A stretch of DNA of 39,536 nt, taken from the NCBI GenBank assembly GCA_021775595.1, contig JAJFHN010000042.1, positions 1 to 39,536 of the forward strand, written 5' to 3'. This document shows positions 16,519-23,835 of this stretch, piece by piece. The notes under the pieces are model-generated. The model had not been told where the DNA came from and searched no databases. It saw only the letters and a program-made list of their open reading frames with translations. Position 1 is the first letter of the stretch. Every line of letters begins with the position of its first letter. This DNA comes from Hyphomicrobiales bacterium (lineage in GTDB: Bacteria; Pseudomonadota; Alphaproteobacteria; Rhizobiales; Methyloligellaceae). The translations under genes and the position numbers were made by a program.

Positions 16519-17126
16519 GCCACGAGACCGATGGCCTCATTCGCTGCGCTTGGGCAAATTCCGAACCCATCTACGCCGCCTATCACGACGACGAATGGGG
16601 CGTCCCCAAGTGCGACGATCGTGCCTTTTTCGAAAAGCTGGTGCTGGAGGGGTTCCAGGCCGGCTTGTCCTGGATCACGATCTTGCGGAAACGCGATCAC
16701 TTCCGGCAAGTCTTCGACGGCTTCGAGCCCGAAGCGATCGCCGGATATGGCGACGACAAGGTGGCGAGCTTGATGGCCGATCCCGGCATCATCCGCAACC
16801 GCGCCAAAATCGAAGCGACGATCGCCAACGCCAAGGCCTATCTCGATTTGCGCCAAACCCAGAGACTCGGCGCGTTTCTGTGGGATTTTCTCGACGGCAA
16901 GCCGCAGCACAACGATTTCCGCAGCCACACGCAGATCCCCGCTCAAACGCCGATCAGCACGGCAATGGCCAAAGCGCTGAAATCAAAAGGATTTCGATTT
17001 TGCGGCCCCACCACCGTTTACGCCTTCATGCAGTCGGTCGGCATGGTCAATGACCATCTGGTGGATTGTCACCGCCACGCCGCATGCGCTGACCTCGCGG
17101 CTGCGTTTTCGCCGCCAGGTTCCTGA
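16515..17126 (+). CDS. tag: DNA-3-methyladenine glycosylase I
   Basis: Base-excision repair enzyme of 203 residues that removes 3-methyladenine from alkylated DNA. It has the helix-hairpin-helix fold and the zinc-snap residues of E. coli Tag: C11 (IRCAWAN), H24 (AAYHDDEWG) and, near the C-terminus, the His and Cys of VNDHLVDC with the same four-residue spacing. LEGFQAGLSWITILRKR and GFRFCGPTTVYAFMQSVG are strongly conserved. The start is GTG 16515, whose last two bases begin the TGA stop of ygfZ, so the two are translationally coupled. An HD-domain gene starts eight bases after the stop. Confidence 0.95.
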   Translation: MSHETDGLIRCAWANSEPIYAAYHDDEWGVPKCDDRAFFEKLVLEGFQAGLSWITILRKRDHFRQVFDGFEPEAIAGYGDDKVASLMADPGIIRNRAKIEATIANAKAYLDLRQTQRLGAFLWDFLDGKPQHNDFRSHTQIPAQTPISTAMAKALKSKGFRFCGPTTVYAFMQSVGMVNDHLVDCHRHAACADLAAAFSPPGS

Positions 17127-17134
17127 GACAAACC

Positions 17135-17746
17135 GTGAGCGCGCCCAAGTCCAAACCGCCTCGCGCCTGGCAACGCATGTTGAGCGGCCGCCGGCTCGAT
17201 CTGCTCGATCCCTCGCCGCTCGATGTCGAGATCGAGGACATCGCACACGGACTGGCCCGCGTCGCGCGCTGGAACGGACAAACCCTTGGCGATCACGCCT
17301 ACTCGGTCGCCCAGCACTGTGTATTGGTGGAACGCATCGCCGGTGATCTGGACCCCGCCTTCAGCGACAAATGGCGCCTTGCCGCCCTGCTGCATGACGG
17401 TCCCGAATACGTCATCGGCGATCTGATATCGCCGTTCAAGGCCGCGATTGGGCTCGATTACAAGTCACTCGAAATGCGGCTTCTGGAGGCTATTCACATC
17501 CGCTTTAGTTTGCCGGCACGCTTGCCGGCGAAGGTGAGAGACACAATCAAACGCGCTGATAGGCTGGCTGCTTTTTTCGAGGCCATACATCTGGCTGGAT
17601 TTGAAGAAAGCGAAGCACGCGCATTCTTCATCAGCCCGCGCCGCGGCCAAGCGCACCTGCGCGAAGAGCTGTCGAATTTGCAGCCTCTGCCCGCCGCCCA
17701 AGCCCAACAGAGCTATCTTGAACGATTTCAACGGCTCACGACATAA
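17135..17746 (+). CDS. HD-domain phosphohydrolase (YfbR-like)
   Basis: A 203-residue HD superfamily metal-dependent phosphohydrolase, similar in pattern to YfbR 5'-deoxynucleotidases. The metal site is seen as HAYSVAQHC (first His), LAALLHDGPEYVIGD (His-Asp pair plus the following acidic residues) and a distal Asp in IKRADRLAAFFE. Where family members typically read LHDAxEAYxGD, this one reads LHDGPEYVIGD, a mild variation. It starts at GTG 17135 only eight bases after tag. The role could be dNMP housecleaning, consistent with the neighbouring repair gene, but the substrate is inferred from family only. Confidence 0.85.
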   Translation: MSAPKSKPPRAWQRMLSGRRLDLLDPSPLDVEIEDIAHGLARVARWNGQTLGDHAYSVAQHCVLVERIAGDLDPAFSDKWRLAALLHDGPEYVIGDLISPFKAAIGLDYKSLEMRLLEAIHIRFSLPARLPAKVRDTIKRADRLAAFFEAIHLAGFEESEARAFFISPRRGQAHLREELSNLQPLPAAQAQQSYLERFQRLTT

Positions 17747-17760
17747 AGGGTAAGGCGGGC

Positions 17761-17785
17761 GTGCAGAACGCATGGCGTTTTGCAC
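17761..17785. other. Strong hairpin between the HD hydrolase and phosphatase genes
   Basis: Arms GTGCAGAACGC (17761-17771) and GCGTTTTGCAC (17775-17785) are complementary over eleven positions, one of them a G-T (G-U in RNA), with a three-base ATG loop. No T-run follows, so it is not a canonical terminator. It lies 14 bases past the stop of the HD gene and 32 before the phosphatase start; it may pause transcription, stabilise the upstream mRNA end or be an operator. Confidence 0.5.
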
Positions 17786-17817
17786 CCGTCGCACACAACC
17801 GTTAGATTTGGAGAACG

Positions 17818-18345
17818 ATGAGTGAAAAACGCCTGATTGTCGGACCGTTGAGCGCGGTCAACGACACGGTTCGCGCCGCTAACGTTCAGTGTCTGGTAAC
17901 GCTGATCAATGGCGAAACACACATCGCCACGCCCGAGAGCATCGCACCGGGCAACCATCTGCGGCTTTCCATGAACGACATCATCGAACCCCAACAGGGT
18001 CTGGTTCCACCGAGCGAAAATCACGTGGTCGAGCTGGTGGAGTTCGCCAAGTCTTGGGACCGGGAACAGCCGATGATGATCCATTGCTGGGCCGGCATCA
18101 GCCGCTCGACGGCGGCCGCTTTCATCACGCTCTGCACACTCAATCCAGGGCGCGACGAACGCGCAATCGCCAAGACCATTCGCGAAGCCTCCGCCACCGC
18201 CACACCCAATCGCCGGCTGGTGCACTTGGCCGACAGCCTGCTGCAGCGCGAGGGCCGGATGCTGGATGCGGTCGATCTCATTGGGCGCGGTGAAATGACA
18301 TTCGAGGCCGACGTCTTCGAACTCGACGCAACGATCACGGCCTGA
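17818..18345 (+). CDS. Tyrosine/dual-specificity phosphatase family protein
   Basis: A 175-residue cysteine-based phosphatase. The P-loop signature HC-x5-R is intact: H89, C90 and R96 in HCWAGISRSTAAA. The upstream segment LRLSMNDIIEP may carry the general-acid Asp (D54) of the WPD-type loop, as in compact dual-specificity phosphatases. The ATG has GGAG seven bases upstream. The stop is followed three bases later by the nadQ start, so the two genes are very probably co-transcribed and possibly co-translated. Whether it acts on protein, inositol phosphates or another phosphoester cannot be told. Confidence 0.88.
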   Translation: MSEKRLIVGPLSAVNDTVRAANVQCLVTLINGETHIATPESIAPGNHLRLSMNDIIEPQQGLVPPSENHVVELVEFAKSWDREQPMMIHCWAGISRSTAAAFITLCTLNPGRDERAIAKTIREASATATPNRRLVHLADSLLQREGRMLDAVDLIGRGEMTFEADVFELDATITA

Positions 18346-18348
18346 GAG

Positions 18349-19365
18349 ATGACGCGCACCGCATCAGCCCCTGCCAAAGGCAACCGTTCTGCCCGCTCCG
18401 GGGACGCGCCCATCGAAATCGGCTTGAACGCGGCCATCGTCAGCCTGGAAAAAGATCAACCGCAGATTTTGATCGTGCACGCGGCGGGCAAGAGCGAACA
18501 CATCTGGGACGGTTTGCCCTACGGACCCTTCACGCCGCTCGATCACCGAACGTTGGAAATCGGCCTGCGGCGTTGGGTACGCCAGCAAACGGGTCTCGAT
18601 CTGGGTTATGTCGAACAGCTCTATACATTCGGCGACCGCGGGCGCCACGCCGAACAGGGCGATCGCGGACCCCACGTTGTCTCCATCGGCTACCTGGCGC
18701 TCACGCCACACGGCGCGGACGCGCCACTGCCCGGCACGGCGTGGCGCTCCTGGTATCACTACTTTCCGTGGGAGGACCGGCGCACCGGCGAGCCACAGAT
18801 TCTGACCCGCATCATCGAACCCCGGCTGCGCGCCTGGGCAGAGCGCGACGTCGAGCCCGAAGCTTCGTCCCATCCGCTCAAGCGGCAGGAGCGGCTCAAC
18901 GTCTGCTTCGCCATGGAGGGCGGACGCTGGGATGAGGAAAAAGTGCTCGAGCGTTACGAGCTTCTCTATGAGGCGGGTCTCTTGGCCGAGGCCGGCCGCG
19001 ACGGGCGCAAGGCGGCCGGTGCCTGGGACGACCTGCCGGCCCTCGGCCGTCCAATGCAATTTGATCACCGCAGGGTCCTGGCGACCGCCATGGGGCGGTT
19101 GCGCGCCAAGCTGAAATACCGGCCCGTGGTGTTTGAACTGCTCGCCTCGGAATTCACGCTGTTCAAACTGCAAAAGACCGTCGAGGCCGTCTATGGCAGC
19201 CATTTGCACAAGCAGAACTTCCGCCGGCTGGTGGAAAACGCAGGGCTGGTCGAACCAACGGGTGATGTCGATACGCGAACCGGCGGACGCCCGGCCAAAT
19301 TCTATCGCTTCCGGCGCGAAGCGCTGCTTGAGCGTCCGGCGCCTGGTGTGCGGGTTCGGACCTGA
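18349..19365 (+). CDS. nadQ: NadQ-type NAD biosynthesis regulator (Nudix-related, COG4111)
   Basis: A 338-residue transcription regulator of the type called NadQ in alphaproteobacteria, which represses NAD synthesis genes. The N-terminal half (about 20-160) is a Nudix-like domain: GLNAAIVSLE, then the degenerate Nudix helix LEIGLRRWVRQQTGLDLG, in which the catalytic REx2EE glutamates are missing, so it should bind a nucleotide ligand rather than hydrolyse it. The C-terminal part (about 255-330) is a winged-helix segment: FELLASEFTLFKLQKTVEAVYG, HLHKQNFRRLVENAGLVE and RPAKFYRF. The nearness of nadABC, one gene away, and palindromes at the nadA promoter support the call. Ligand identity (NAD or a precursor) is inferred. 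It starts just after the phosphatase stop. Confidence 0.85.
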   Translation: MTRTASAPAKGNRSARSGDAPIEIGLNAAIVSLEKDQPQILIVHAAGKSEHIWDGLPYGPFTPLDHRTLEIGLRRWVRQQTGLDLGYVEQLYTFGDRGRHAEQGDRGPHVVSIGYLALTPHGADAPLPGTAWRSWYHYFPWEDRRTGEPQILTRIIEPRLRAWAERDVEPEASSHPLKRQERLNVCFAMEGGRWDEEKVLERYELLYEAGLLAEAGRDGRKAAGAWDDLPALGRPMQFDHRRVLATAMGRLRAKLKYRPVVFELLASEFTLFKLQKTVEAVYGSHLHKQNFRRLVENAGLVEPTGDVDTRTGGRPAKFYRFRREALLERPAPGVRVRT

Positions 19366-19371
19366 ACGGGC

Positions 19372-19986
19372 CTATTTGGGCTCTTTGTAGAGGCGCTCGT
19401 GCTCAAGCTTGGTGGTCCACGGATGATCGGCGTTTTTCCAACCGTTAAGCGTACGCCTGCCGTCCTTGTCGGCATCGCCTTCGAAGCCATCGACCATTGA
19501 GTAGACGTGAGCGTAGCCGAGCTTGGTCAGCTCGTTCGCCGCCTTTGAGCTGCGCGTCCCCGAGCGGCACATCAGAATTAGGGTCGTTGATTTGTCTCCG
19601 CCTTTTTTCGCCACGTGCGCTGCAAGCTCCTCGGCGAAGGCTGGATTGGGATCGAGCTTGTAGGTCTTTTTCTTTTTGTCATAGGCGTAGCTGCCGAGTT
19701 GGAGGAACGGGATGTTCTTGGCCGCATGAACCGGCATGCCGACAAACATCGCCTCGGCGCGGGTGCGCACGTCTATCAGCAAGATATCGGGGTTATCCTT
19801 CAGCAAGTCGCCAGCCTCTTCCGCCGTGACATAGAGGCCAAGCCGCGTCTGCTTCTTTTTCGACAGAGATTTTGGTTCGACTTCGCTGGCAATGCGCGCG
19901 TCAGCCGCAATGGCTCCTCTTGGACCAGAAACGAACAGCACAATCGCCAGGCTCAGACACACAAGGCACGCTTTGATCACTGTCAT
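19372..19986 (-). CDS. Exported rhodanese-domain protein
   Basis: A 204-residue single-domain rhodanese with an N-terminal signal peptide ([22 protein letters not shown], cleavage probably after AIA or IAA), hence periplasmic or anchored. The rhodanese core begins with [13 protein letters not shown] and [16 protein letters not shown]; the active-site loop is [18 protein letters not shown] with the nucleophile Cys and a normal six-residue loop. A lysine-rich insert ([11 protein letters not shown]) follows the substrate loop, and the end is charged. Sulfur transfer to an unknown acceptor is the expected chemistry. The start has GGAGAG eight bases upstream. It is opposite in direction to nadQ, whose end is six bases from its stop, and it is divergent from nadA. 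Confidence 0.88.
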   Translation of the reverse strand: MTVIKACLVCLSLAIVLFVSGPRGAIAADARIASEVEPKSLSKKKQTRLGLYVTAEEAGDLLKDNPDILLIDVRTRAEAMFVGMPVHAAKNIPFLQLGSYAYDKKKKTYKLDPNPAFAEELAAHVAKKGGDKSTTLILMCRSGTRSSKAANELTKLGYAHVYSMVDGFEGDADKDGRRTLNGWKNADHPWTTKLEHERLYKEPK

Positions 19987-20094
19987 CGTCGCTCTCCATC
20001 AGGCCGATACCATCAAGTATACACCGGCAACCGCCCAACGGGGGCGATTGCCTGCCCCCTGGAAATTTCAGTCGCGATGACTTATATTACAAAC

Positions 20095-20106
20095 GAGCAT
20101 TTGCTC
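20095..20106. promoter_or_regulatory. Palindrome GAGCA-TT-TGCTC upstream of nadA
   Basis: Perfect short palindrome, 114 bases before nadA. A -10-like TATATT lies at 20083-20088 just ahead of it, so a bound repressor would cover the start of transcription. The GAGCA half-site recurs in the second, longer palindrome at 20171-20193. Confidence 0.3.
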
Positions 20107-20170
20107 TTAAGGGACGCACCAAAGGATAAGTTTTACCCGCCGGCCCAGTGCCGGATGTTTTATCACCCCC

Positions 20171-20193
20171 TATATACTCATTTTGAGCATATA
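20171..20193. promoter_or_regulatory. 23-bp palindrome upstream of nadA, candidate NadQ operator
   Basis: Nearly perfect inverted repeat with half-sites TATATACTCA (20171-20180) and TGAGCATATA (20184-20193) around a TTT centre; nine of ten arm positions pair. It contains TATACT, a possible -10 element, and lies 27 bases before the nadA start, so occupancy would block the promoter or early elongation. The nearby nadQ gene makes NadQ the natural binder. The match to the known NadQ motif was not computed. Confidence 0.55.
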
Positions 20194-20220
20194 GATTCAT
20201 TTCCAGGCGAGGAGGACACC

Positions 20221-21282
20221 ATGTCAACAGCTGCTAGCGAAATCGCACTGACCGGCGCAGCAGAGAAATATGGCGTGCTCGATATGCCCGATCTGAGCTA
20301 CACGCCCGAATTGGCCAAGGCGACGCAGGCCGATTACGAACGCGTATCATCTGTCGTTCCCCCCATCGAATGGCCGGCCTTCGCTCCCTATGTCAGCGCG
20401 ATCAATGAACTCAAAAAGAAGCGCAACGCGGTCATTCTGGCGCACAATTACATGACGCCGGAGATCTTTCATTGCATTGCCGATTTCATGGGCGACTCGC
20501 TGCAGCTCGCCAAGGAAGCGGCCAACACCGAGGCGGAAATCATAGTCCAGTGCGGCGTCCACTTCATGGCCGAGACGTCCAAGCTGCTCAATCCCGATAA
20601 GACGGTTTTGATTCCGGATATGAAGGCCGGTTGTTCGCTCGCCGATTCGACCACCGCCGCCGACGTGCGCGCCCTGCGCGAGGCTTATCCCGGCGTTCCC
20701 GTCGTCACCTACGTCAATACGTCGGCCGAGGTGAAGGCCGAATGCGACATTTGCTGCACTTCGTCTAACGCCGTCAAAATCGTCGAGTCGCTTGGCGTGC
20801 CCAAGGTGATCTTTCTGCCCGACGAGTATCTGGCGAAATACGTCGCCTCGCAGACCGATGTCGAAATCATCGCCTGGAAAGGTCACTGTATTGTGCACGA
20901 GCGCTTCACGCCCGAAGAACTGCGTCAGGCGCGCGAAGCCGATCCTGGACTCAAAATCATCGCCCACCCGGAGTGTCCGCCCGACGTGCTCGCCGAAGCC
21001 GATTTCACCGGCTCGACCAGCGGCATGATCAATTGGGTCAAGACCAACCAGCCGCCCAAAGTGATGATGGTGACCGAATGCTCCATGAGCGACAATGTGG
21101 CGGTCGAAACGCCGGGCGTGGAATTCATCCGCCCATGCAACCTCTGCCCCTACATGAAGCGCATCACCCTTCCGAAGATCCTCGATTCACTCGTCTACAT
21201 GAAGGACGAAGTGACGGTCGACTCGGCCGTGGCCGAGCGCGCACGTCGCGCCGTCGAAGCCATGGTTGCGCTCAAGACTTGA
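20221..21282 (+). CDS. nadA: Quinolinate synthase
   Basis: Condenses iminoaspartate with dihydroxyacetone phosphate to quinolinate, using a [4Fe-4S] cluster with one open iron site. The 353-residue length is usual for the long type. The three cluster cysteines are C111 ([10 protein letters not shown]), C179 ([10 protein letters not shown]) and C309 (CNLCPYMKR). Other signatures are [22 protein letters not shown] and AHPECPPDV. The start is ATG 20221 with GAGGAGG five bases upstream; the frame is open for 200 codons before this but that region is the promoter and rhodanese gene. First gene of nadABC. Probably controlled by NadQ through the palindromes in the 234-base upstream gap. Confidence 0.97.
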   Translation: MSTAASEIALTGAAEKYGVLDMPDLSYTPELAKATQADYERVSSVVPPIEWPAFAPYVSAINELKKKRNAVILAHNYMTPEIFHCIADFMGDSLQLAKEAANTEAEIIVQCGVHFMAETSKLLNPDKTVLIPDMKAGCSLADSTTAADVRALREAYPGVPVVTYVNTSAEVKAECDICCTSSNAVKIVESLGVPKVIFLPDEYLAKYVASQTDVEIIAWKGHCIVHERFTPEELRQAREADPGLKIIAHPECPPDVLAEADFTGSTSGMINWVKTNQPPKVMMVTECSMSDNVAVETPGVEFIRPCNLCPYMKRITLPKILDSLVYMKDEVTVDSAVAERARRAVEAMVALKT

Positions 21283-21325
21283 GTCCGCGAGCGACAGTCA
21301 TAGGGAACCCAACTGGGGGACACCA

Positions 21326-22978
21326 ATGAGCAACAGGGCGCGATCAGCGGATTTCCCTTCACCCTCGGCCAGTGACGCCGGCGATGTCGTAATCGTCGGC
21401 GCCGGACTTGCCGGACTCTTCACCGCGCTCAAATTGGCGCCAATGCCGGTGACGCTTATCGCGGCCGCGCCGCTGGGCGAACGAACATCGAGCGCCTCAG
21501 CCCAGGGCGGCATAGCGGCCGCGGTGAGCCAGGGAGACAGGCCCGAGGACCACGCCAAGGATACGATTGCTGCTGGCGCCGGCCTGGTCGATGAAGGCAT
21601 CGCACATCTCCTCGCCCGCGACGCGCCCGAACGTCTCGACGATCTGTTGGCCTATGGCGTGCCCTTCGACCGCGATCTCGAGGGCAAACTCAAACTCTCG
21701 CGCGAGGCCGCCCACGGCGCGCGGCGCATTGCGCGCGTCAAGGGCGATATGGCCGGCAAGGCAATCATGGCGGCTGTCACCAAAGCCGCGCTCGACACAC
21801 CTTCAATCCGTGTGCTCGACGGATTCTCCGCCCACGGATTGCTGCTCGATGGCGGCCGCGTCAGCGGCATCGCACTCTCGCACACCGGCAGCTGGGGCCT
21901 TGGAGAGTCGTTGCATTTGCCGGCACGCGCCGTCGTTCTGGCAACTGGCGGCCTCGGCCAGCTCTACCGCATCACCACGAATCCCAAGGGCGCCAATGGC
22001 GACGGCCTGGCGATTGCAGCGCGCGCCGGCGCCGTTATTGCCGATGCGGAATTCGTTCAGTTTCACCCGACCGCGATGGATGTGGGCCGCGATCCCGCGC
22101 CGCTGGCAACCGAGGCGTTGCGTGGCGAAGGCGCCCTGCTGATCAACGGCGAGGGCCAACGCTTCATGTTGGACATACATCCCGACGCCGAATTGGCACC
22201 GCGCGATATCGTGGCGCGCGCCGTCTTTGCCGAGGTGATGAGCGGCCGCGGCGCATTTCTCGATTGCCGCGAAGCGATCGGAACGCGCGTCGAGGCCGAA
22301 TTCCCGGCCCTCTTCAACAACGCGGCCAAGGCCGGGCTTGATCCAGCCACCGACCCAATCCCCATCCAACCCGCCGCCCACTACCACATGGGCGGCGTTC
22401 TGACCGACGCCAGCGGACGGACAACGGTCGAGGGACTGTGGGCATGTGGCGAGGTCGCCTCGACCGGCGCCCACGGCGCCAATCGGCTCGCCTCGAATTC
22501 GCTGCTCGAAACGGTGGTGTTTGGCGCCCGGGTCGCACAGGACATCGCTAGCTTAACGGCCACGCGAACAGGCCATACGGAGCTCTCCAAACCCGTTGCG
22601 CATCACACCACTGCCAACCAAGCAGATCTCAATGCCAGCGTGGACGAGTTGCGCGAATTGATGAGCACCCATGTCGGCGTGGTGCGTAACCGCGAAGGTT
22701 TGGAGCAGGCGATGTCCGCCCTGCGCGCCGTCGAGCGTTCCAAAGACGCACCGCCTGCCCTCTCGAATATGGCGCTTGCGGCAAGCTTCATCGCCTTGGC
22801 GGCCCTGGAGCGCAAGGAAAGCCGCGGTGCGCATTTCCGCACGGGCTTTCCTCAAGTCCGTGACGAGCTCGCCCGCCGCAGCTACCTCTCCTATGGCCGC
22901 CTGGAACGCTTCGGCGGCCGCACTCCGGTCAAGGGCGAGACCAGGCCTCTCGCAGCCACCACGACGCACCCAGCATGA
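21326..22978 (+). CDS. nadB: L-aspartate oxidase
   Basis: FAD enzyme of 550 residues that oxidises aspartate to iminoaspartate for NadA. The N-terminal dinucleotide fold is VVIVGAGLAGLFTALKL; SSASAQGGIAAAV and the HYHMGGVLTDASGRT active-site segment follow, then GEVASTGAHGANRLASNSLLE, a hallmark of the succinate dehydrogenase/aspartate oxidase family. The C-terminal helical domain ends with ESRGAHFRTGFP. ATG 21326 has GGGGGA upstream. The usual GLHGANR is AHGANR here, a small change. The end overlaps the nadC start (ATGA). Confidence 0.96.
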   Translation: MSNRARSADFPSPSASDAGDVVIVGAGLAGLFTALKLAPMPVTLIAAAPLGERTSSASAQGGIAAAVSQGDRPEDHAKDTIAAGAGLVDEGIAHLLARDAPERLDDLLAYGVPFDRDLEGKLKLSREAAHGARRIARVKGDMAGKAIMAAVTKAALDTPSIRVLDGFSAHGLLLDGGRVSGIALSHTGSWGLGESLHLPARAVVLATGGLGQLYRITTNPKGANGDGLAIAARAGAVIADAEFVQFHPTAMDVGRDPAPLATEALRGEGALLINGEGQRFMLDIHPDAELAPRDIVARAVFAEVMSGRGAFLDCREAIGTRVEAEFPALFNNAAKAGLDPATDPIPIQPAAHYHMGGVLTDASGRTTVEGLWACGEVASTGAHGANRLASNSLLETVVFGARVAQDIASLTATRTGHTELSKPVAHHTTANQADLNASVDELRELMSTHVGVVRNREGLEQAMSALRAVERSKDAPPALSNMALAASFIALAALERKESRGAHFRTGFPQVRDELARRSYLSYGRLERFGGRTPVKGETRPLAATTTHPA

Positions 22979-23835
22979 GTGGCGGTCCCGAGACTGACCG
23001 CCTGCCGCAATTCCAAGTCTATCGGGCCGTAGCTGCAGCACTCGATGAAGACCTGGGACAGGCGGGGGATATCACCACCCAAGCCACCATCGACGCCGAC
23101 GCGACGGCCACGGCCGTGATAATGGCGCGCCAAGCCGGCCGTATCGCAGGTATTCAATTCGCCGAAGCTGCCTTCAAGACGTTCGATCACGGCGCCCGCT
23201 TCGAGGAAACGGCGGGCGATGGCATGTTGGTCGAACCTGGGGAGCCGGTTGCGCGCATCGAGGGCAATGCGCGCGCGCTTCTAACCGGCGAACGGGTTGC
23301 GCTGAACTATCTCTGTCACCTCAGCGGCATCGCAAGCCTGACGCACCGCTACATGGAAAAAATCGCCGGCACCGGCGCGCAGGTTTGCTGCACGCGCAAG
23401 ACGACGCCGCACCTTCGCGCCTTCGAAAAATATGCCGTTCGCATGGGCGGCGGCGCCAATCACCGCTTCACTCTTTCTGACGCAATATTGATCAAGGACA
23501 ACCACATCGCCGCGGCCGGCGGCATCGGCGAGGCAATCGCACGCGCGCGCGCGTACGCCGGCCACATGATCAAAATTGAAGTGGAAGTGGATTCACTCGA
23601 TCAGCTCGACCAAGCTCTCAAACACGAGATAGATGCGGTCTTGCTCGACAACATGGATGCCGCGACGCTCGCCAAGGCGGTCAAGCGCGCCAAAGGACAC
23701 GCGATTCTGGAGGCTTCAGGCGGTGTGAATTTGGAGACGGTTCGGGCGATTGCCGAGAGTGGGGTCGATCTGATTTCGATCGGCGCCCTGACGCACTCTG
23801 CGCCTACACTGGACCTTGGTCTGGACTGGTCGTAA
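22975..23835 (+). CDS. nadC: Nicotinate-nucleotide pyrophosphorylase (quinolinate phosphoribosyltransferase)
   Basis: Converts quinolinate and PRPP to nicotinate mononucleotide, CO2 and pyrophosphate. At 286 residues it is standard length. Conserved segments: DEDLGQAGDITTQATI near the N-terminus, GERVALNYLCHLSGIASLT, CTRKTTPHLRAFEKYAVRMGGGANHR, LIKDNHI, KIEVEVDSLDQL, VLLDNMD and LEASGGVN. ATG 22975 shares four bases (ATGA) with the nadB stop, so translation is coupled. The last 32 bases overlap the end of the convergent cell wall hydrolase gene. Confidence 0.97.
   Translation: MSGGPETDRLPQFQVYRAVAAALDEDLGQAGDITTQATIDADATATAVIMARQAGRIAGIQFAEAAFKTFDHGARFEETAGDGMLVEPGEPVARIEGNARALLTGERVALNYLCHLSGIASLTHRYMEKIAGTGAQVCCTRKTTPHLRAFEKYAVRMGGGANHRFTLSDAILIKDNHIAAAGGIGEAIARARAYAGHMIKIEVEVDSLDQLDQALKHEIDAVLLDNMDAATLAKAVKRAKGHAILEASGGVNLETVRAIAESGVDLISIGALTHSAPTLDLGLDWS

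Noticed and set aside
18364-19209. 281-codon minus-strand frame
   Set aside because: Antisense to nadQ, which has clear family signatures.
19615-20220. In-frame 5' extension of nadA by 202 codons
   Set aside because: It runs through the rhodanese gene and the operator region; GAGGAGG and the family N-terminus place the start at 20221.
19987-20220. Possible tRNA or riboswitch in the nadA leader
   Set aside because: No cloverleaf or known riboswitch core is visible; only the two palindromes stand out.
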